DNA of 64,000 bases from Streptomyces sp. ISL-12 (GCF_018614415.1 NZ_JAGGOO010000036.1:1-64000); one strand, 5' to 3'; numbered from the stretch's first letter, positions 7,200 through 16,221 are shown. Numbers and translations are program-made. Notes: generated by a model not told the origin, from the sequence alone.

Positions 7200-9295
7200 G
7201 GTGTCACTCCTGACAGCGGGGCGAGCCGCACGGCGCACACCTTGAACTCGGGCATGCCGCTGCGGGGGTCCAGGGCCGGATGGGTGAACAGGTTGGCCCG
7301 GCCCTCGTCCGGGAAGTGGAAGGGCACGAACACGGTGTCCAGACGCATCGTCGCGTCGGTGCGGACCCGTGCCGTCATGCCGCCGCGTGCGGAGACGACC
7401 CGGGCCAGGCCCCGGTCGGCCAGGCCGCAGCGGGCGGCGGTGTCGGGATGCACCTGCACGAAGGGTTCGGGCACCGCGTCGGTGAGTTCGGCGACCCGGC
7501 GGGTCTGGGCGCCGGACTGGTAGTGCGCCAGGACCCGGCCGGTGGTGGCGTACAGCGGAAAGGCCGGGCCGGTCTCCTCGGCCGGTGCCCGGTGGTCGAG
7601 ATCGGCGAATCGGGCCCGGCCGTCGGGGTGCGCGAACCGGTCCAGGAAGAGGCGGGGCGTGCCGGGGTGCGGGGCGTCCGGGGTGTCGGGGCAGGGCCAG
7701 TACAGCGCCTCCCCGGCGTCCAGCCGGTCGTAGGTGATGCCGGAGTAGTCGGCCCGGCCGCCGCGGGAGGCGGCGCGCAGTTCCTCGAACACCGCGCGGG
7801 GGTCGGTCGGGTAGCGGTCGCCGGGTTCGCCCAGGCGTACCGCGAGGTCGTGCAGGACCCGCAGGTCGCTGCGGACCGGGGGCGGGGGCGGCAACAGCGC
7901 GCGGCGGCGCAGCACCCGGCCCTCGAGGTTGGTCAGGGTGCCCTCCTCCTCGGCCCACTGCGTCACCGGCAGCACCACGTCGGCCATCCGCGCCGTCTCC
8001 GAGGGCACGAAGTCGGCCACCACCAGCAGGTCGAGGGCGGCGAGCCGGCCGGTGACGTGCGCGGCGTGCGGCGCGGAGACGGCGGGGTTGGACCCCAGGA
8101 CCAGCAGCGCCTTCGGTCCATCGGCCCGGCCGAGCGCGTCGAGCAGTTCGTAGGCGCTGCGGCCGGGTCCGGGCAGGGTGTCCGGTGGCACGCCCCAGAC
8201 GCCGGCGACATGGGCGCGGGCCGCCGGGTCGGTGAGGGAGCGGTAGCCGGGCAGCTGGTCGGCCTTCTGGCCGTGTTCCCGGCCGCCCTGGCCGTTGCCC
8301 TGCCCGGTGAGGCAGCCGTAGCCGCTGCCGGTCCGGCCGGGCAGTCCGAGGGCGAGTGCCAGGTTGATGAACGCGGCGACGGTGTCGGTGCCCTTGCTGT
8401 GCTGTTCGGCGCCGCGGCCGGTGAGCACATAGGCGCCGCGGGCCTCGGCGAGCATCCGCACCGCCCGGCGCTGCGCGCTCGCGGGGACACCGGTGATCTC
8501 CTCGACCCGTTCCGGCCACCAGGCGCCCGCCCGGCGGGCGGCGGTGTCGAAGCCGGCGGTGCGCTCGTGGACGTACTCGCGGTCCACGAGGCCCTCCGCG
8601 ACGGCGATGTGCAGCAGGCCGAACGCGAGCGTGAGGTCGGTCCCGGGCACCGGCTGCAAGTGCAGGGCGGCCCGCTCGGCGGTGGCGGTGCGCCGGGGGT
8701 CCACCACGATGAGCCGGGCTCGGTCGAGGTGCTGGAGCAGCGGCGGCATGGTCTCGGCGACGTTCGCGCCCGCCAGCAGGACGGTGTCGGCGTCGCGCAG
8801 GTCGGTGACCGGGAACGGCAGGCCCCGGTCGAGGCCGAACGCCGCGTTGCCGGCCGCGGCGGCGGACGACATGCAGAACCGGCCGTTGTAGTCGATCTGG
8901 CTGGTGCCCAGGGCGAGCCGGGCGAACTTGCCCAGCAGATACGCCTTCTCGTTGGTGAGGCCGCCGCCGCCGAGCACGGCGAGGGCGTCCGGTCCGTGCC
9001 GGTCGCGAAGAACACGCAGGCCCCGGGCCACGATGTCCAGTGCGGTGTCCCAGGAGGCGGGCCGGAGCCGGCCGTCCGGGCCGCGGACCAGCGGCCGGGT
9101 GAGCCGGTCGGCGGTGTGCAGGACGTCGGCGGCGGTCCAGCCCTTCTGGCACAGCCGGCCCCGGTTGACCGGGAAGTCGGCCGGGCTCACCTTGACACCG
9201 ACGTCCGCGTCACCGTGCAGCCGGGTGCCGCACTGCAGGGCGCAGTACGGGCAGTGGGTGCTCACTTCGGGCACCGGTGCGGGAAGTTCAGACAC
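7196..9295 (-). CDS. nasA: assimilatory nitrate reductase catalytic subunit, molybdopterin oxidoreductase
   Basis: A 699-residue cytoplasmic Mo-bis-MGD enzyme that reduces nitrate to nitrite. The N-terminal [4Fe-4S] ligands are C15, C18, C22 (CPYCALQC) and C49 (LCQKG). The molybdopterin core follows (NGRFCMSSA, RTGSGYGCLTGQGNGQGGREHG, VVADFVPSETARMADVVLPV, WAEEEGTLTNLEGRV) and then the C-terminal dinucleotide-binding domain (HYQSGAQTRRV onward). No Tat signal is present, as expected for an assimilatory enzyme. GTG 9295 is preferred because AAGGAG lies seven bases upstream and it overlaps the narK stop by eight bases. It is the second gene of a narK-nasA-flavoprotein-nirB operon. Confidence 0.9.
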   Translation of the reverse strand: MSELPAPVPEVSTHCPYCALQCGTRLHGDADVGVKVSPADFPVNRGRLCQKGWTAADVLHTADRLTRPLVRGPDGRLRPASWDTALDIVARGLRVLRDRHGPDALAVLGGGGLTNEKAYLLGKFARLALGTSQIDYNGRFCMSSAAAAGNAAFGLDRGLPFPVTDLRDADTVLLAGANVAETMPPLLQHLDRARLIVVDPRRTATAERAALHLQPVPGTDLTLAFGLLHIAVAEGLVDREYVHERTAGFDTAARRAGAWWPERVEEITGVPASAQRRAVRMLAEARGAYVLTGRGAEQHSKGTDTVAAFINLALALGLPGRTGSGYGCLTGQGNGQGGREHGQKADQLPGYRSLTDPAARAHVAGVWGVPPDTLPGPGRSAYELLDALGRADGPKALLVLGSNPAVSAPHAAHVTGRLAALDLLVVADFVPSETARMADVVLPVTQWAEEEGTLTNLEGRVLRRRALLPPPPPVRSDLRVLHDLAVRLGEPGDRYPTDPRAVFEELRAASRGGRADYSGITYDRLDAGEALYWPCPDTPDAPHPGTPRLFLDRFAHPDGRARFADLDHRAPAEETGPAFPLYATTGRVLAHYQSGAQTRRVAELTDAVPEPFVQVHPDTAARCGLADRGLARVVSARGGMTARVRTDATMRLDTVFVPFHFPDEGRANLFTHPALDPRSGMPEFKVCAVRLAPLSGVTP

Positions 9296-10667
9296 GGCTC
9301 GTCTCCTTGGCGGCGTCCGGGTGCGGGGCGTACCCGGCGGGGGCGCGGCCCGGCCGCAGGGTCCGCAGTACGGCCAGACAGAACGCGTAGTAGGCGAGGA
9401 AGGCGAGAAAAGCGGGGGCGGGGGAGCCGCCGGTGTAGGACAGCTCGAAGGCGACGTTGACGGCGGTGCCACCGAGCACCCCGACGGCACCGGCGACGGC
9501 GATGACCGCGCCGGTCAGCCGCCGGGCGCGGGCGAAGGCCCGGTCCGCGTCGGCGCCGACCGTCACCTCGTGCTCGGCCTGCCGCGCGAACAGGGCCGGG
9601 ATCATCTTGTAGGTGGAGCCGTTGCCGAGTCCGGTGAGCACGAACAGGACGGTGAAGCCGGTGACGAACAGGGCGAAGGAGCCGTCATGGGCGGCGGCGA
9701 CGAGCACGCCGGTGCCGGCGGCCATGCCGAGGAAGGCCCAGAAGGTCACCCGGGCACTGCCCAGGCGGTCGGCGAGGACCCCGCCCAGCGGTCGGGAGAA
9801 GGCGCCAAGGAGCGGGCCCAGGAAGGTGTAGCCGACGGCTTCGCGGGCGGTCAGGGCGAATTCGTGGCGCAGCACCAGACCGAAGGCGAAGCCGTATCCG
9901 ATGAACGAGCCGAACGTGCCGATGTACAGCAGGGATATGCACCAGGTGCGGCGGTCCCGGACCGCCTCGCGCTGGGCCCCGGGCTCGGCCCGTACGGTGT
10001 CCACGTTGTCCATCTTCCAGGCGGCCAGCAGCGCGACCGCCACGATCAGCGGCAGGTACCCGGCCGCGACGTACGCGGGATGGGTGTCGCCCGCGGCCGA
10101 CAGCACCAGCAGGCCGACCAGCTGGACGGCGGCGACCCCGAGGTTGCCGGCGCCGGCGGTGACGCCGAGGGCCCAGCCCTGGAGGCGGCGCGGGTAGAAG
10201 GCGGCGACGTTGGTCATCGAGGAGGCGAAGCCGCCCCCGCCGACGCCCGCCAGGGCGCCGATCGCCAGGAACACCCAGAAGGGGGTGCCGGGCCGCTGCA
10301 CGAAGTACGCGGCCGCCAGGGTCGGCAGCAGGAGCAGGGCGGTGGAGAACACGGTCCAGTCGCGGCCGCCGAACCGGGTGACCGCGCGGGCGTAGGGCAG
10401 CCGCAGCAGCGAACCGACGACGGTGGGTGTGGCCACCAGCAGGAACTTGCGGTCCGGGCCGAAGTCAAGGCCGATCCCGGGGGACATGAACAGAACGAGT
10501 ACGGACCACAGCGACCATACGGAGAATCCGACGTGCTCGGCCAGGGCGCTGAGCACCAGGTTGCGGCGGGCCATGCGGTGGCCTCCCCGGTGCCAGGCGT
10601 CCTCGTCCTCGGGGTCCCAGCCGGTGAGCCGGGAGCCCTGTCGGGCAGGGGTGTGAGCCATGTTCAC
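9288..10667 (-). CDS. narK: nitrate/nitrite transporter, NarK/NasA-type MFS protein
   Basis: A 459-residue major facilitator protein with twelve predicted membrane segments. The two nitrate signature motifs of the NNP family are visible: GAGNLGVAAVQ in the first half and GLGNGSTYKMIPALF in the second. It should import nitrate and/or export nitrite, feeding the reductase encoded immediately downstream (8-base overlap). Two starts are possible, ATG 10667 or ATG 10661. It is the first gene of the operon and is separated from the upstream PAS gene by a strong hairpin. Confidence 0.9.
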   Translation of the reverse strand: MNMAHTPARQGSRLTGWDPEDEDAWHRGGHRMARRNLVLSALAEHVGFSVWSLWSVLVLFMSPGIGLDFGPDRKFLLVATPTVVGSLLRLPYARAVTRFGGRDWTVFSTALLLLPTLAAAYFVQRPGTPFWVFLAIGALAGVGGGGFASSMTNVAAFYPRRLQGWALGVTAGAGNLGVAAVQLVGLLVLSAAGDTHPAYVAAGYLPLIVAVALLAAWKMDNVDTVRAEPGAQREAVRDRRTWCISLLYIGTFGSFIGYGFAFGLVLRHEFALTAREAVGYTFLGPLLGAFSRPLGGVLADRLGSARVTFWAFLGMAAGTGVLVAAAHDGSFALFVTGFTVLFVLTGLGNGSTYKMIPALFARQAEHEVTVGADADRAFARARRLTGAVIAVAGAVGVLGGTAVNVAFELSYTGGSPAPAFLAFLAYYAFCLAVLRTLRPGRAPAGYAPHPDAAKETSRV

Positions 10668-10699
10668 TCCGGTGTGGGGCGGGCTTCGTGGGCTCGGAC

Positions 10700-10730
10700 G
10701 GGCCCCGGCGAGGATCGCTCGCCGGGGCCC
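10700..10730 (-). terminator. perfect hairpin between the PAS gene and narK
   Basis: A perfect 13-bp inverted repeat (GGGCCCCGGCGAG / CTCGCCGGGGCCC) with a 5-base loop lies 58 bases past the stop of the PAS-domain gene and 33 bases before narK. It probably ends transcription of the biosynthetic operon and makes the nitrate genes a separate unit. Confidence 0.7.
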
Positions 10731-10787
10731 TGCGTCAGGGTCGGACGGCGCCGTCCCGGTCAGGGCGCGGCGCCTCGCGCGCAGGCG

Positions 10788-11609
10788 TCAGAAGCTGAGG
10801 TCGAGTGCCTTGACCCGGTCCCGCTCGCGGTCCGGGTGGCTGTCCGGGAAGACGAAGCAGCGGGTGTTCTTCAGCTTGTCGCCCTCGACGTTGGCGGTGG
10901 AGAAGATCACCACCGGCACCCGCTCGCCCTGGTTGAGGAAGTCGGCGCGGAAGTCGATGATCGGCGCGTCCTCGCCCCAGCGGCCCAGGAAGTCCTCGAC
11001 GACGTCCTGGTCGGCGTAGATGCGCCGGATGTGGTGGCCGACATAGGTGTCCGGCTGCTCGCTCGCCCCGACGATGGCGATGTCCTTCCAGTTGGCGTGC
11101 GCGACCGTGCCGTCCTCCTCGATGAGGTGGATGGCGACCGGGCAGCGGTCGTAGTACGCCTGGATGAACGGGACCGCGTCGGCGCCGGCCGGGGTGTAGG
11201 CCGTGCTGGCCCGGTCGACCTGGCTGATCCACGCCTGGGCGGTGGAGGAGCCCTCGCCGGGGGCCGGGGAGGGGGTGGGGTGCGTGGTGACCGGGCGCAG
11301 CGCCCAGAAGCCGTAGGTGGCGCCGTCGACGTCGCCGAAGCCGACGTTGGCGTACCCGGACGGGAAGTCGGGGTGGGCGAAGGACGCGGCCAGGTTCTCC
11401 ACCGGCGCGCCGGCGGCCAGCAACGCGGCGTAGTCGTCGATGCCGAGGGCGCCGGGGAGCCCGGCGCCGGCCGCGGCGTTGTCCTTGAGGAGTTCGGTGG
11501 CGGCCTTGTTGGCCAGCACCACGGCGCCCTCGGTGTCGGTGACGAGCATGGCCGGGGAGGCCCAGTTGAACAGGTCGAGGAGCTGCTCGGCGGAGGGGTG
11601 CTTCGACAT
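10788..11609 (-). CDS. double PAS-domain protein
   Basis: A 273-residue soluble protein with two PAS-like modules and no output domain. The first spans about residues 8-60 (NWASPAMLVTDTEGAVVLAN...AATELL). The second spans about 155-265 (YYDRCPVAIHLIEEDGTVAHANW, with VGHHIRRIYADQ and a following beta-sheet core). PAS folds bind small ligands or cofactors or mediate dimerisation. It is the last gene of the leftward run from the adenylation enzyme, 40 bases after the SDR stop, with GAAAGG upstream of its ATG. A sensor, a scaffold, or a PAS-fold protein recruited to catalysis are all possible. The domain call is good; the function is unknown. Confidence 0.7.
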   Translation of the reverse strand: MSKHPSAEQLLDLFNWASPAMLVTDTEGAVVLANKAATELLKDNAAAGAGLPGALGIDDYAALLAAGAPVENLAASFAHPDFPSGYANVGFGDVDGATYGFWALRPVTTHPTPSPAPGEGSSTAQAWISQVDRASTAYTPAGADAVPFIQAYYDRCPVAIHLIEEDGTVAHANWKDIAIVGASEQPDTYVGHHIRRIYADQDVVEDFLGRWGEDAPIIDFRADFLNQGERVPVVIFSTANVEGDKLKNTRCFVFPDSHPDRERDRVKALDLSF

Positions 11610-11649
11610 GGCGGTCTGCCTTTCTGAGGTCGCGGGATTCCGCGTTGGG

Positions 11650-12390
11650 TTACAGGACCTTGCGGCTGTAGTTGAAGACCTGGCCGGTGGGGCCGTTCGA
11701 GGGGAACTCGGCGATGGTGACGATCCACTCCGCCACGGTGCGGGGGGACTTGAGCCAGTCGGTGCCGAATCCCGCGTTGATGGCGCGCAGGATCTGGTCG
11801 TTCACCTCGCTGTCCAGCCCGGCCATCGTCATGGCGGTGGCCACCGGGCCGGGCCGTACCTCGTTGGCGACGACTCCGTCGTCGGCGAACTCGACCGAGC
11901 AGGCCCGCATCAGGGTGGTCATCGCGGCCTTGCTCGCGGCGTAGGCGAAGCGCTCGGGACGGTAGCCGTTGGCCAGGCTGGCCCCGACGAAGGTCAGGGA
12001 GCCGCCGCCGTTCTGCTTGAGCGGTCCAGCGGTGGCCTGGACCAGGTTGAGCGCGGTGCGGACGTTGGTCTCGTAGGTGTCCGCCGCCGTCTCCCAGTCG
12101 ACCTTGACCAGGTCGGCCGGGTCCGGCGAGGCGCCGGCGTTGAGCACGACAGCGGCGACGCCGTCGGCCATGACGTCGGCCGCCGAGGTGAGCGCGGCCC
12201 GTACCGCCTCACCGTCGCGCAGGTCGGCGAGACGGTCGTGGTAGCCGGGCCGTTCGGCCAGGTCCGGGTTGCCGCGCCGGGAGAGGCCGACGACCGTGTG
12301 GCCACGGCGCAGGAACTCCTCCGCCACGGCCGCGCCGATCCCGGAGGAGGTTCCGGAGACCACCGCCACCCGGGGGGTGTGCCCCGCCAT
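11650..12390 (-). CDS. short-chain dehydrogenase/reductase of the carrier-protein cluster
   Basis: A 246-residue classical SDR. The cofactor motif is SGTSSGIG at 12-19, NAG is at 84-86, and the catalytic Ser138, Tyr150 and Lys154 (RFAYAASKAAM) are all present. Its ATG overlaps the stop of the carrier protein gene by one base (TGATG), so the two are translationally coupled. In clusters where a P450 hydroxylates an amino acid tethered to a carrier protein, an SDR often oxidises the new hydroxyl or reduces a keto group. That role here is inference from context. The longer frame upstream of 12390 reads through the carrier gene and is not coding. Confidence 0.85.
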   Translation of the reverse strand: MAGHTPRVAVVSGTSSGIGAAVAEEFLRRGHTVVGLSRRGNPDLAERPGYHDRLADLRDGEAVRAALTSAADVMADGVAAVVLNAGASPDPADLVKVDWETAADTYETNVRTALNLVQATAGPLKQNGGGSLTFVGASLANGYRPERFAYAASKAAMTTLMRACSVEFADDGVVANEVRPGPVATAMTMAGLDSEVNDQILRAINAGFGTDWLKSPRTVAEWIVTIAEFPSNGPTGQVFNYSRKVL

Positions 12391-12626
12391 CAGGCGGCCT
12401 GGAAGACGGCCGCGTCGATGGCCTCGAGCGTGCGCATCGAGTCGATGTTGATCACGCTCGGGTCGAGTTTCCGGCCGTGCAGGCGCTCTATCTCGATCAC
12501 CATCTGCACGAACTGGAGGCTGGTGACAGCGCCCGACTGGATCAGGTCGGTGTCGTCCTTGATGTCGAGCGGCCGGTCGTGCAGGCCGTTCAGCCATGTG
12601 CGCAGCGACGCGATCTTGCTTTCCAC
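12390..12626 (-). CDS. free-standing acyl/peptidyl carrier protein
   Basis: A 78-residue carrier protein of the phosphopantetheine-binding family. The attachment serine is S36 in SGAVTSLQF, followed by the expected helix II (QFVQMVIEIERLHG) and the acidic recognition surface. The start is GTG 12626 with AGAGGG upstream. It lies between the P450 and SDR genes, both of which could act on the tethered substrate. It is the only carrier protein in the cluster, so it is the likely acceptor for both the adenylation enzyme at 14264 and the ligase-like protein at 17795. The call is firm; the cargo is unknown. Confidence 0.85.
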   Translation of the reverse strand: MESKIASLRTWLNGLHDRPLDIKDDTDLIQSGAVTSLQFVQMVIEIERLHGRKLDPSVINIDSMRTLEAIDAAVFQAA

Positions 12627-12640
12627 GGTGCCCTCTTTCC

Positions 12641-12659
12641 GTAACCTGGTGCGGGTTAC
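12641..12659. promoter_or_regulatory. GTAACC-N7-GGTTAC inverted repeat before the carrier protein gene
   Basis: A 6-bp dyad, GTAACC at 12641-12646 and GGTTAC at 12654-12659, overlaps the P450 stop codon and sits 15 bases upstream of the carrier protein start. The same half-site words occur in the palindrome upstream of the cupin gene, suggesting a shared regulator or coincidence. A short hairpin is the alternative. Confidence 0.35.
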
Positions 12660-13813
12660 CTGGTCCTGAACTCGACGGAGAAGTCGGTGGGGTGGGCGAA
12701 CGACTGGCTCTCCATGCCCCGGCCGTCACGGGTGACGACCACCTCGGAACAGCGCGTCAGGAGTTCCTCGACGATCAGGGAGAACTCCGTCTTGGCGAGC
12801 ATGGCGCCCGGGCAGGCGTGCGCGCCGACCGCGAAGGGGATCGAGCCCTTGAGGCTCCGGCCGGTCTCGAACCGGTCGGGGTGCGCGAAGACCCTGGGGT
12901 CGCGGTTGGCGCCGGCGACCGAGGCGAGGACCGCCGAGTGCCGGGGCACGGTCACCCCCTGGACGGTGAGGTCGTCGGCGGCGAAGCGGACGATCGTCTG
13001 GACCGGCGGGTAGAGCCGCAGCACCTCCTCGAGGTAGGCGTCCCGGACCGCCTCGTCCCGGAGTTCGGCCAGGTCGAAGATGCCGCGTCCCATGCAGTAG
13101 ACGAGCGAGGTGATGAAGGCGCTGCTGGTCTCCGTGCCGGCCAGGAAGAACAGCAGGGCCGTGGAGCGCACCTCGCTGTCGGTCAGCGAGATGCCCTTGC
13201 GGTCCCGGGTCCGCTCGATCGTCTCCAGCAGGGAGTGCGCGCCGCCCGCCCCGGCCGCCCGCTGTTCCTCGATCAGCCGCAGCAGCTCGCCGGCGTTGGC
13301 GTGGGTCTCGTCGGACTCCCGGGTGGGGTAGTCCAGCAGCCGGGCAAGCGGACGGGTCAGCCGGTGGAAACGATTCTCCAGGGAGGCGTCGATGCCGAGG
13401 ATGGTGCACACGATGCCGTACGGCACCCGGTGCGCGTACGTGTCGTAGAAGGTGTCGGTCTCGACGCCCGCGATGCTGTCGACCAGGTCGCGGACGAGTG
13501 CGGGCATCAGCGCCCGCTTGTACTCGGCGATCCGCCCGGCGGACAGGATGGGCGCCAGCAGGGCCCGGAACGCCCGGTGGCTGGGGCCGTCGGCGTCGAG
13601 CACATTGGGGCCGAAGGCACGGGCGCTGGCCTTGAGGGGGTGCTCGGCCACGATCAGGGGGTGGGCGAGCACCTCCTGGACGGCCGCGTTGCCCGTCACC
13701 GCGAAGAGCCCCTCGTCCAGCCGGTGCACGTCCGTGCCGGCGGGCAGGTGCCGGTACCAGTACGGCCGGGCCAGGAGAGCGGCCGGGGACCCGACTGCGG
13801 TTAGCGTGGGCAT
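12656..13813 (-). CDS. cytochrome P450, probable carrier-bound substrate hydroxylase
   Basis: A 385-residue soluble bacterial P450. The I-helix oxygen-activation motif is FFLAGTETSS, the K-helix shows EEVLR, and the heme-binding loop is FAVGAHACPG with Cys334 as axial ligand. ATG 13813 lies inside the end of the upstream gene (13-base overlap); GTG 13822 is an alternative start. P450s next to an adenylation enzyme and carrier protein commonly hydroxylate the beta-carbon of a carrier-bound amino acid, as NovI does in novobiocin biosynthesis; by analogy this could be a beta-hydroxylase. The substrate is inferred from the neighbours, not from active-site reading. Confidence 0.9.
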   Translation of the reverse strand: MPTLTAVGSPAALLARPYWYRHLPAGTDVHRLDEGLFAVTGNAAVQEVLAHPLIVAEHPLKASARAFGPNVLDADGPSHRAFRALLAPILSAGRIAEYKRALMPALVRDLVDSIAGVETDTFYDTYAHRVPYGIVCTILGIDASLENRFHRLTRPLARLLDYPTRESDETHANAGELLRLIEEQRAAGAGGAHSLLETIERTRDRKGISLTDSEVRSTALLFFLAGTETSSAFITSLVYCMGRGIFDLAELRDEAVRDAYLEEVLRLYPPVQTIVRFAADDLTVQGVTVPRHSAVLASVAGANRDPRVFAHPDRFETGRSLKGSIPFAVGAHACPGAMLAKTEFSLIVEELLTRCSEVVVTRDGRGMESQSFAHPTDFSVEFRTR

Positions 13814-14226
13814 GTCATCCACCCCCCGGCACCGAGGGCGGCGATACCGGCCAGCAGCCGCATCGCCGACAGCCACTCGGGGCCGGTCAGCCCCAGGGAG
13901 CCGGGAGCCGTGTAGGCGGCGACGAGCGAGCCACTGGTTCCGTCCGGCCCATTTAGTTTGCAATCGAAAATGAACTCGCCGGTGAATTCACTTCCCGGGG
14001 TCCCGGTGCTCAGGGTGAGGTCGCCGAAGGTGAGCGTTATTTCCGGCGTGAAGTTACGTCGGATCAGCTCGTGTGCGAGCGTCAGGCGTTGCACGCGGTC
14101 GGGCTCTGCGGCATACCGGTCGAGGAGGGCGTTCGCCGCCTCCATGGCTCGCTCGATCCGGCGTTTGCTTTGAATGGATTCCAGCGCGACGGAGAATTTC
14201 CTTTCCGTCTGGGCATGCGTGCTCAC
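13801..14226 (-). CDS. uncharacterised 141-residue protein of the biosynthetic cluster
   Basis: No family recognised. The N-terminal half is helical and charged (ESIQSKRRIERAMEAANALL, DRVQRLTLAHELIRR); the C-terminal half is a beta-rich stretch (EITLTFGDLTLSTGTPGSEF, EFIFDCKLNG) ending in a hydrophobic alanine-rich helix (MRLLAGIAALGAGG). There is no signal peptide. It starts at GTG 14226, 37 bases after the adenylation gene, and overlaps the P450 start, so it belongs to the same transcript. Its place between the adenylation enzyme and P450 suggests an accessory or partner protein of one of them. Nothing in the sequence proves a role. Confidence 0.65.
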   Translation of the reverse strand: MSTHAQTERKFSVALESIQSKRRIERAMEAANALLDRYAAEPDRVQRLTLAHELIRRNFTPEITLTFGDLTLSTGTPGSEFTGEFIFDCKLNGPDGTSGSLVAAYTAPGSLGLTGPEWLSAMRLLAGIAALGAGGWMTCPR

Positions 14227-14263
14227 GTATCGATTCCTTTGGTTCGGAATTCTGGAAGCGCGC

Positions 14264-15799
14264 TCAGGAGGTATAACCGAAGCGCGCCGAGAGCTCTCGC
14301 TTGTTGATTTTCGTGTTGTCCAGCAGCGGCATTGAGGGGACGAAATGCACGGCGGAGGGAACCATGTAGGACGGCAGAGTCTCCCGGAGCCGGCCGAGCA
14401 TTTCCTGTTCCGTCATGGCCTCCGCAGGAGACTCGGCGAATAGGATGATGCGATGCATTCCGCTGCGGTCGGGAACCGGCATGACCACCGACCGGGTACT
14501 GCCCAGCGTGCGGACGGCGGACTCGATCTCGGCCGGTTCGATCCGGTGGCCGGATATCTTGAGCTGGGCATCCTTTCGCCCGCTCAGGTGGAGGACGCCG
14601 GAGTCGTCCAGCCGGCCCTGGTCGCCGGTGCAATAGACGGGACACCGCTGTCCGTCGACGGTGAGGTGTCGGAAGGCGGCCGCCGTCTGTTCGGGCGCGT
14701 CCAGGTAGCCGAGGGCGATCCCCGCCCCGCCGATCGCGACCTCGCCCGTCTCGCCCCGTAGCACCGGCACCCCGTCCCGCAGGACGTGCACCCCGGTACC
14801 GGGGACGGGCAGGCCCGCCGGGATGCCGGCCGGGTCCTCGGTGTCCTCCTCGGTGATACGGCGCACTGTGGCGAACACACAGGACTCGACGGGGCCGTAC
14901 CCGTTGTACAGCTCGATGCCGGGAAAGGCGTCGAGCAGCGCGCGGCAGTTGGCCGGGGTGGGCTTGTCCCCGCCCAGCAGGACGGCGCGCAGCCCGGCCA
15001 GGCAGGACAGGTCGCCGCCGACGATCACGTCGAACAGGGACGGGGTCAGGAAGAGGTGGGTGGCACCCGCGTCCTGGACGAAGGCGCGGATCGCGGGCGG
15101 CAGGAGGAGATCGTCCTCGTGCACGACCGCGGTGCCGCCGCTGAGCAGCATCCCCCACAGTTCCAGGCTGAAGGCGTCCCAGGCCACGGCGGCCGCGTGG
15201 ATCATGACCGCCCGGTCACCGAAGTCCATGAATCCGCCCCCGGTGAACAGCCTGGTGGTGGCCCGGTGCGGGGACAGTACGGCCTTGGGGCTGCCGGTGC
15301 TCCCGGACGTCCAGAACAGGGTCGCGCAGGCGTCCGGCGAGACCCGCGGCAGGCCGGTGGCGGACCCGGCCGCGGTGGCCGCTTCGCGCAGTTCCGGGAA
15401 GGTGACGTGCGCCACGCCCGCCTCGGTGAGCCGGGCGGAACCCGAGGCGTCCGCCAGGACGACCGCGGGCCGCATGGTGCGCAGCAGCCGCGTGACGCGC
15501 GGCGGCGGCCACCGCACGTCCATGACGCCGTACGCCCCGCCGGCCATCAGGACGCCGAGCAGGACCGCGGCCAGCTCCGGTGAGCGGCGGGCCGCGACCG
15601 GGACGACGCTGCCGGGCCCGACGCCCAGGCCGGCCAGCCGGTGGGCGATGTGCCGGGCGGCTCGGGCCAGCTCCGCGTAGGTCACCGTACGGTCGGCGGC
15701 GACCAGCGCGGCTCTCTCCGGGTATTTCCGCGCGACGTGCTCGAATACCTCGTGAATGGTTTTCTCTGTATTGGTCCTGCCGTACACACTGCTTCGCAC
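14264..15799 (-). CDS. stand-alone NRPS adenylation domain (amino acid-activating enzyme)
   Basis: A 511-residue ANL-superfamily enzyme that activates an amino acid with ATP and loads a carrier protein. Core motifs: A3 FWTSGSTGSPKA (about 162-173), A4 AWDAFSLELW with Asp208 in the position that binds an alpha-amino group, A5 NGYGPVES (about 299-306), A7 YCTGDQGRL, A8 GRKDAQLKISGHRIEPAEIE and the A10 lysine K497. Reading the specificity pocket by eye gives roughly D-A-L-F-L-G-G-V-F-K, which looks like an aliphatic (Leu/Val/Ile-like) code; this is tentative. There is no carrier or condensation domain in the chain. The start is GTG 15799 with GGGGGA upstream. Nearby leuA suggests a leucine link. 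Confidence 0.9.
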   Translation of the reverse strand: MRSSVYGRTNTEKTIHEVFEHVARKYPERAALVAADRTVTYAELARAARHIAHRLAGLGVGPGSVVPVAARRSPELAAVLLGVLMAGGAYGVMDVRWPPPRVTRLLRTMRPAVVLADASGSARLTEAGVAHVTFPELREAATAAGSATGLPRVSPDACATLFWTSGSTGSPKAVLSPHRATTRLFTGGGFMDFGDRAVMIHAAAVAWDAFSLELWGMLLSGGTAVVHEDDLLLPPAIRAFVQDAGATHLFLTPSLFDVIVGGDLSCLAGLRAVLLGGDKPTPANCRALLDAFPGIELYNGYGPVESCVFATVRRITEEDTEDPAGIPAGLPVPGTGVHVLRDGVPVLRGETGEVAIGGAGIALGYLDAPEQTAAAFRHLTVDGQRCPVYCTGDQGRLDDSGVLHLSGRKDAQLKISGHRIEPAEIESAVRTLGSTRSVVMPVPDRSGMHRIILFAESPAEAMTEQEMLGRLRETLPSYMVPSAVHFVPSMPLLDNTKINKRELSARFGYTS

Positions 15800-15852
15800 G
15801 ATCGATCCCCCATAGACGTGACCGGAGAAGGTGGTGAGCGGTGCGGTGGACC

Positions 15853-16221
15853 TCAGTCGAACTTCATCGAGGAGGGCATGATCGAGCCGGGCGCGAGGTC
15901 GAGCCGCGGCGGCGCCGAGAACTCCATGAGCACGGCTCCCTCCGGCCCGACGAAGGTGGCCGTGTGCCGCTGGCGGGACGGTATGTAGGCCACGTCACCG
16001 GAGTTGAGCTCGTACTCGGTCTCGTCGCAGACGAAGCGGATGGAGCCCTCGGTGACCACGACCCACTGCTCGTTCTCGTGCCAGTGCGGCGGGAGGTTGA
16101 GATCGCCGGCCTGGTCGGCGACCACCTTGAGGCAGGACATTTCCTGCCCGAAGGCGAATCGTCGCGACATTGCGATGCCTTCCGCCTTGAGTTCCTCATG
16201 GTCATCCCAGTCGATCTTCAT
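15853..16221 (-). CDS. single-domain cupin protein
   Basis: A 122-residue small beta-barrel protein. Cupin motif 1 carries His46, His48 and Glu51/Gln52 (PHWHENEQWVVVTEG); motif 2 carries SGDVAYIPSRQRH with His86, so a metal site is plausible. The ATG is preceded by AAGGAG. It is 53 bases upstream of the adenylation gene in the same direction. Such cupins can be metal-dependent isomerases, dioxygenases or epimerases, or ligand-binding proteins; the sequence does not decide. The open frame upstream to 16323 is unlikely to be translated. Confidence 0.8.
   Translation of the reverse strand: MKIDWDDHEELKAEGIAMSRRFAFGQEMSCLKVVADQAGDLNLPPHWHENEQWVVVTEGSIRFVCDETEYELNSGDVAYIPSRQRHTATFVGPEGAVLMEFSAPPRLDLAPGSIMPSSMKFD

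Noticed and set aside
5865..9152. 1095-codon minus-strand frame that would fuse the flavoprotein to the nasA region
   Set aside because: Only the last 444 codons (from TTG 7199) are protein-like; the upstream part is nasA read out of frame.
5862..11627. Several very long plus-strand frames (5862-7523, 7280-9460, 8904-11627)
   Set aside because: All are antisense to the nitrate operon and PAS gene, have no recognisable motifs and biased composition; the minus-strand genes have clear catalytic motifs and ribosome sites.
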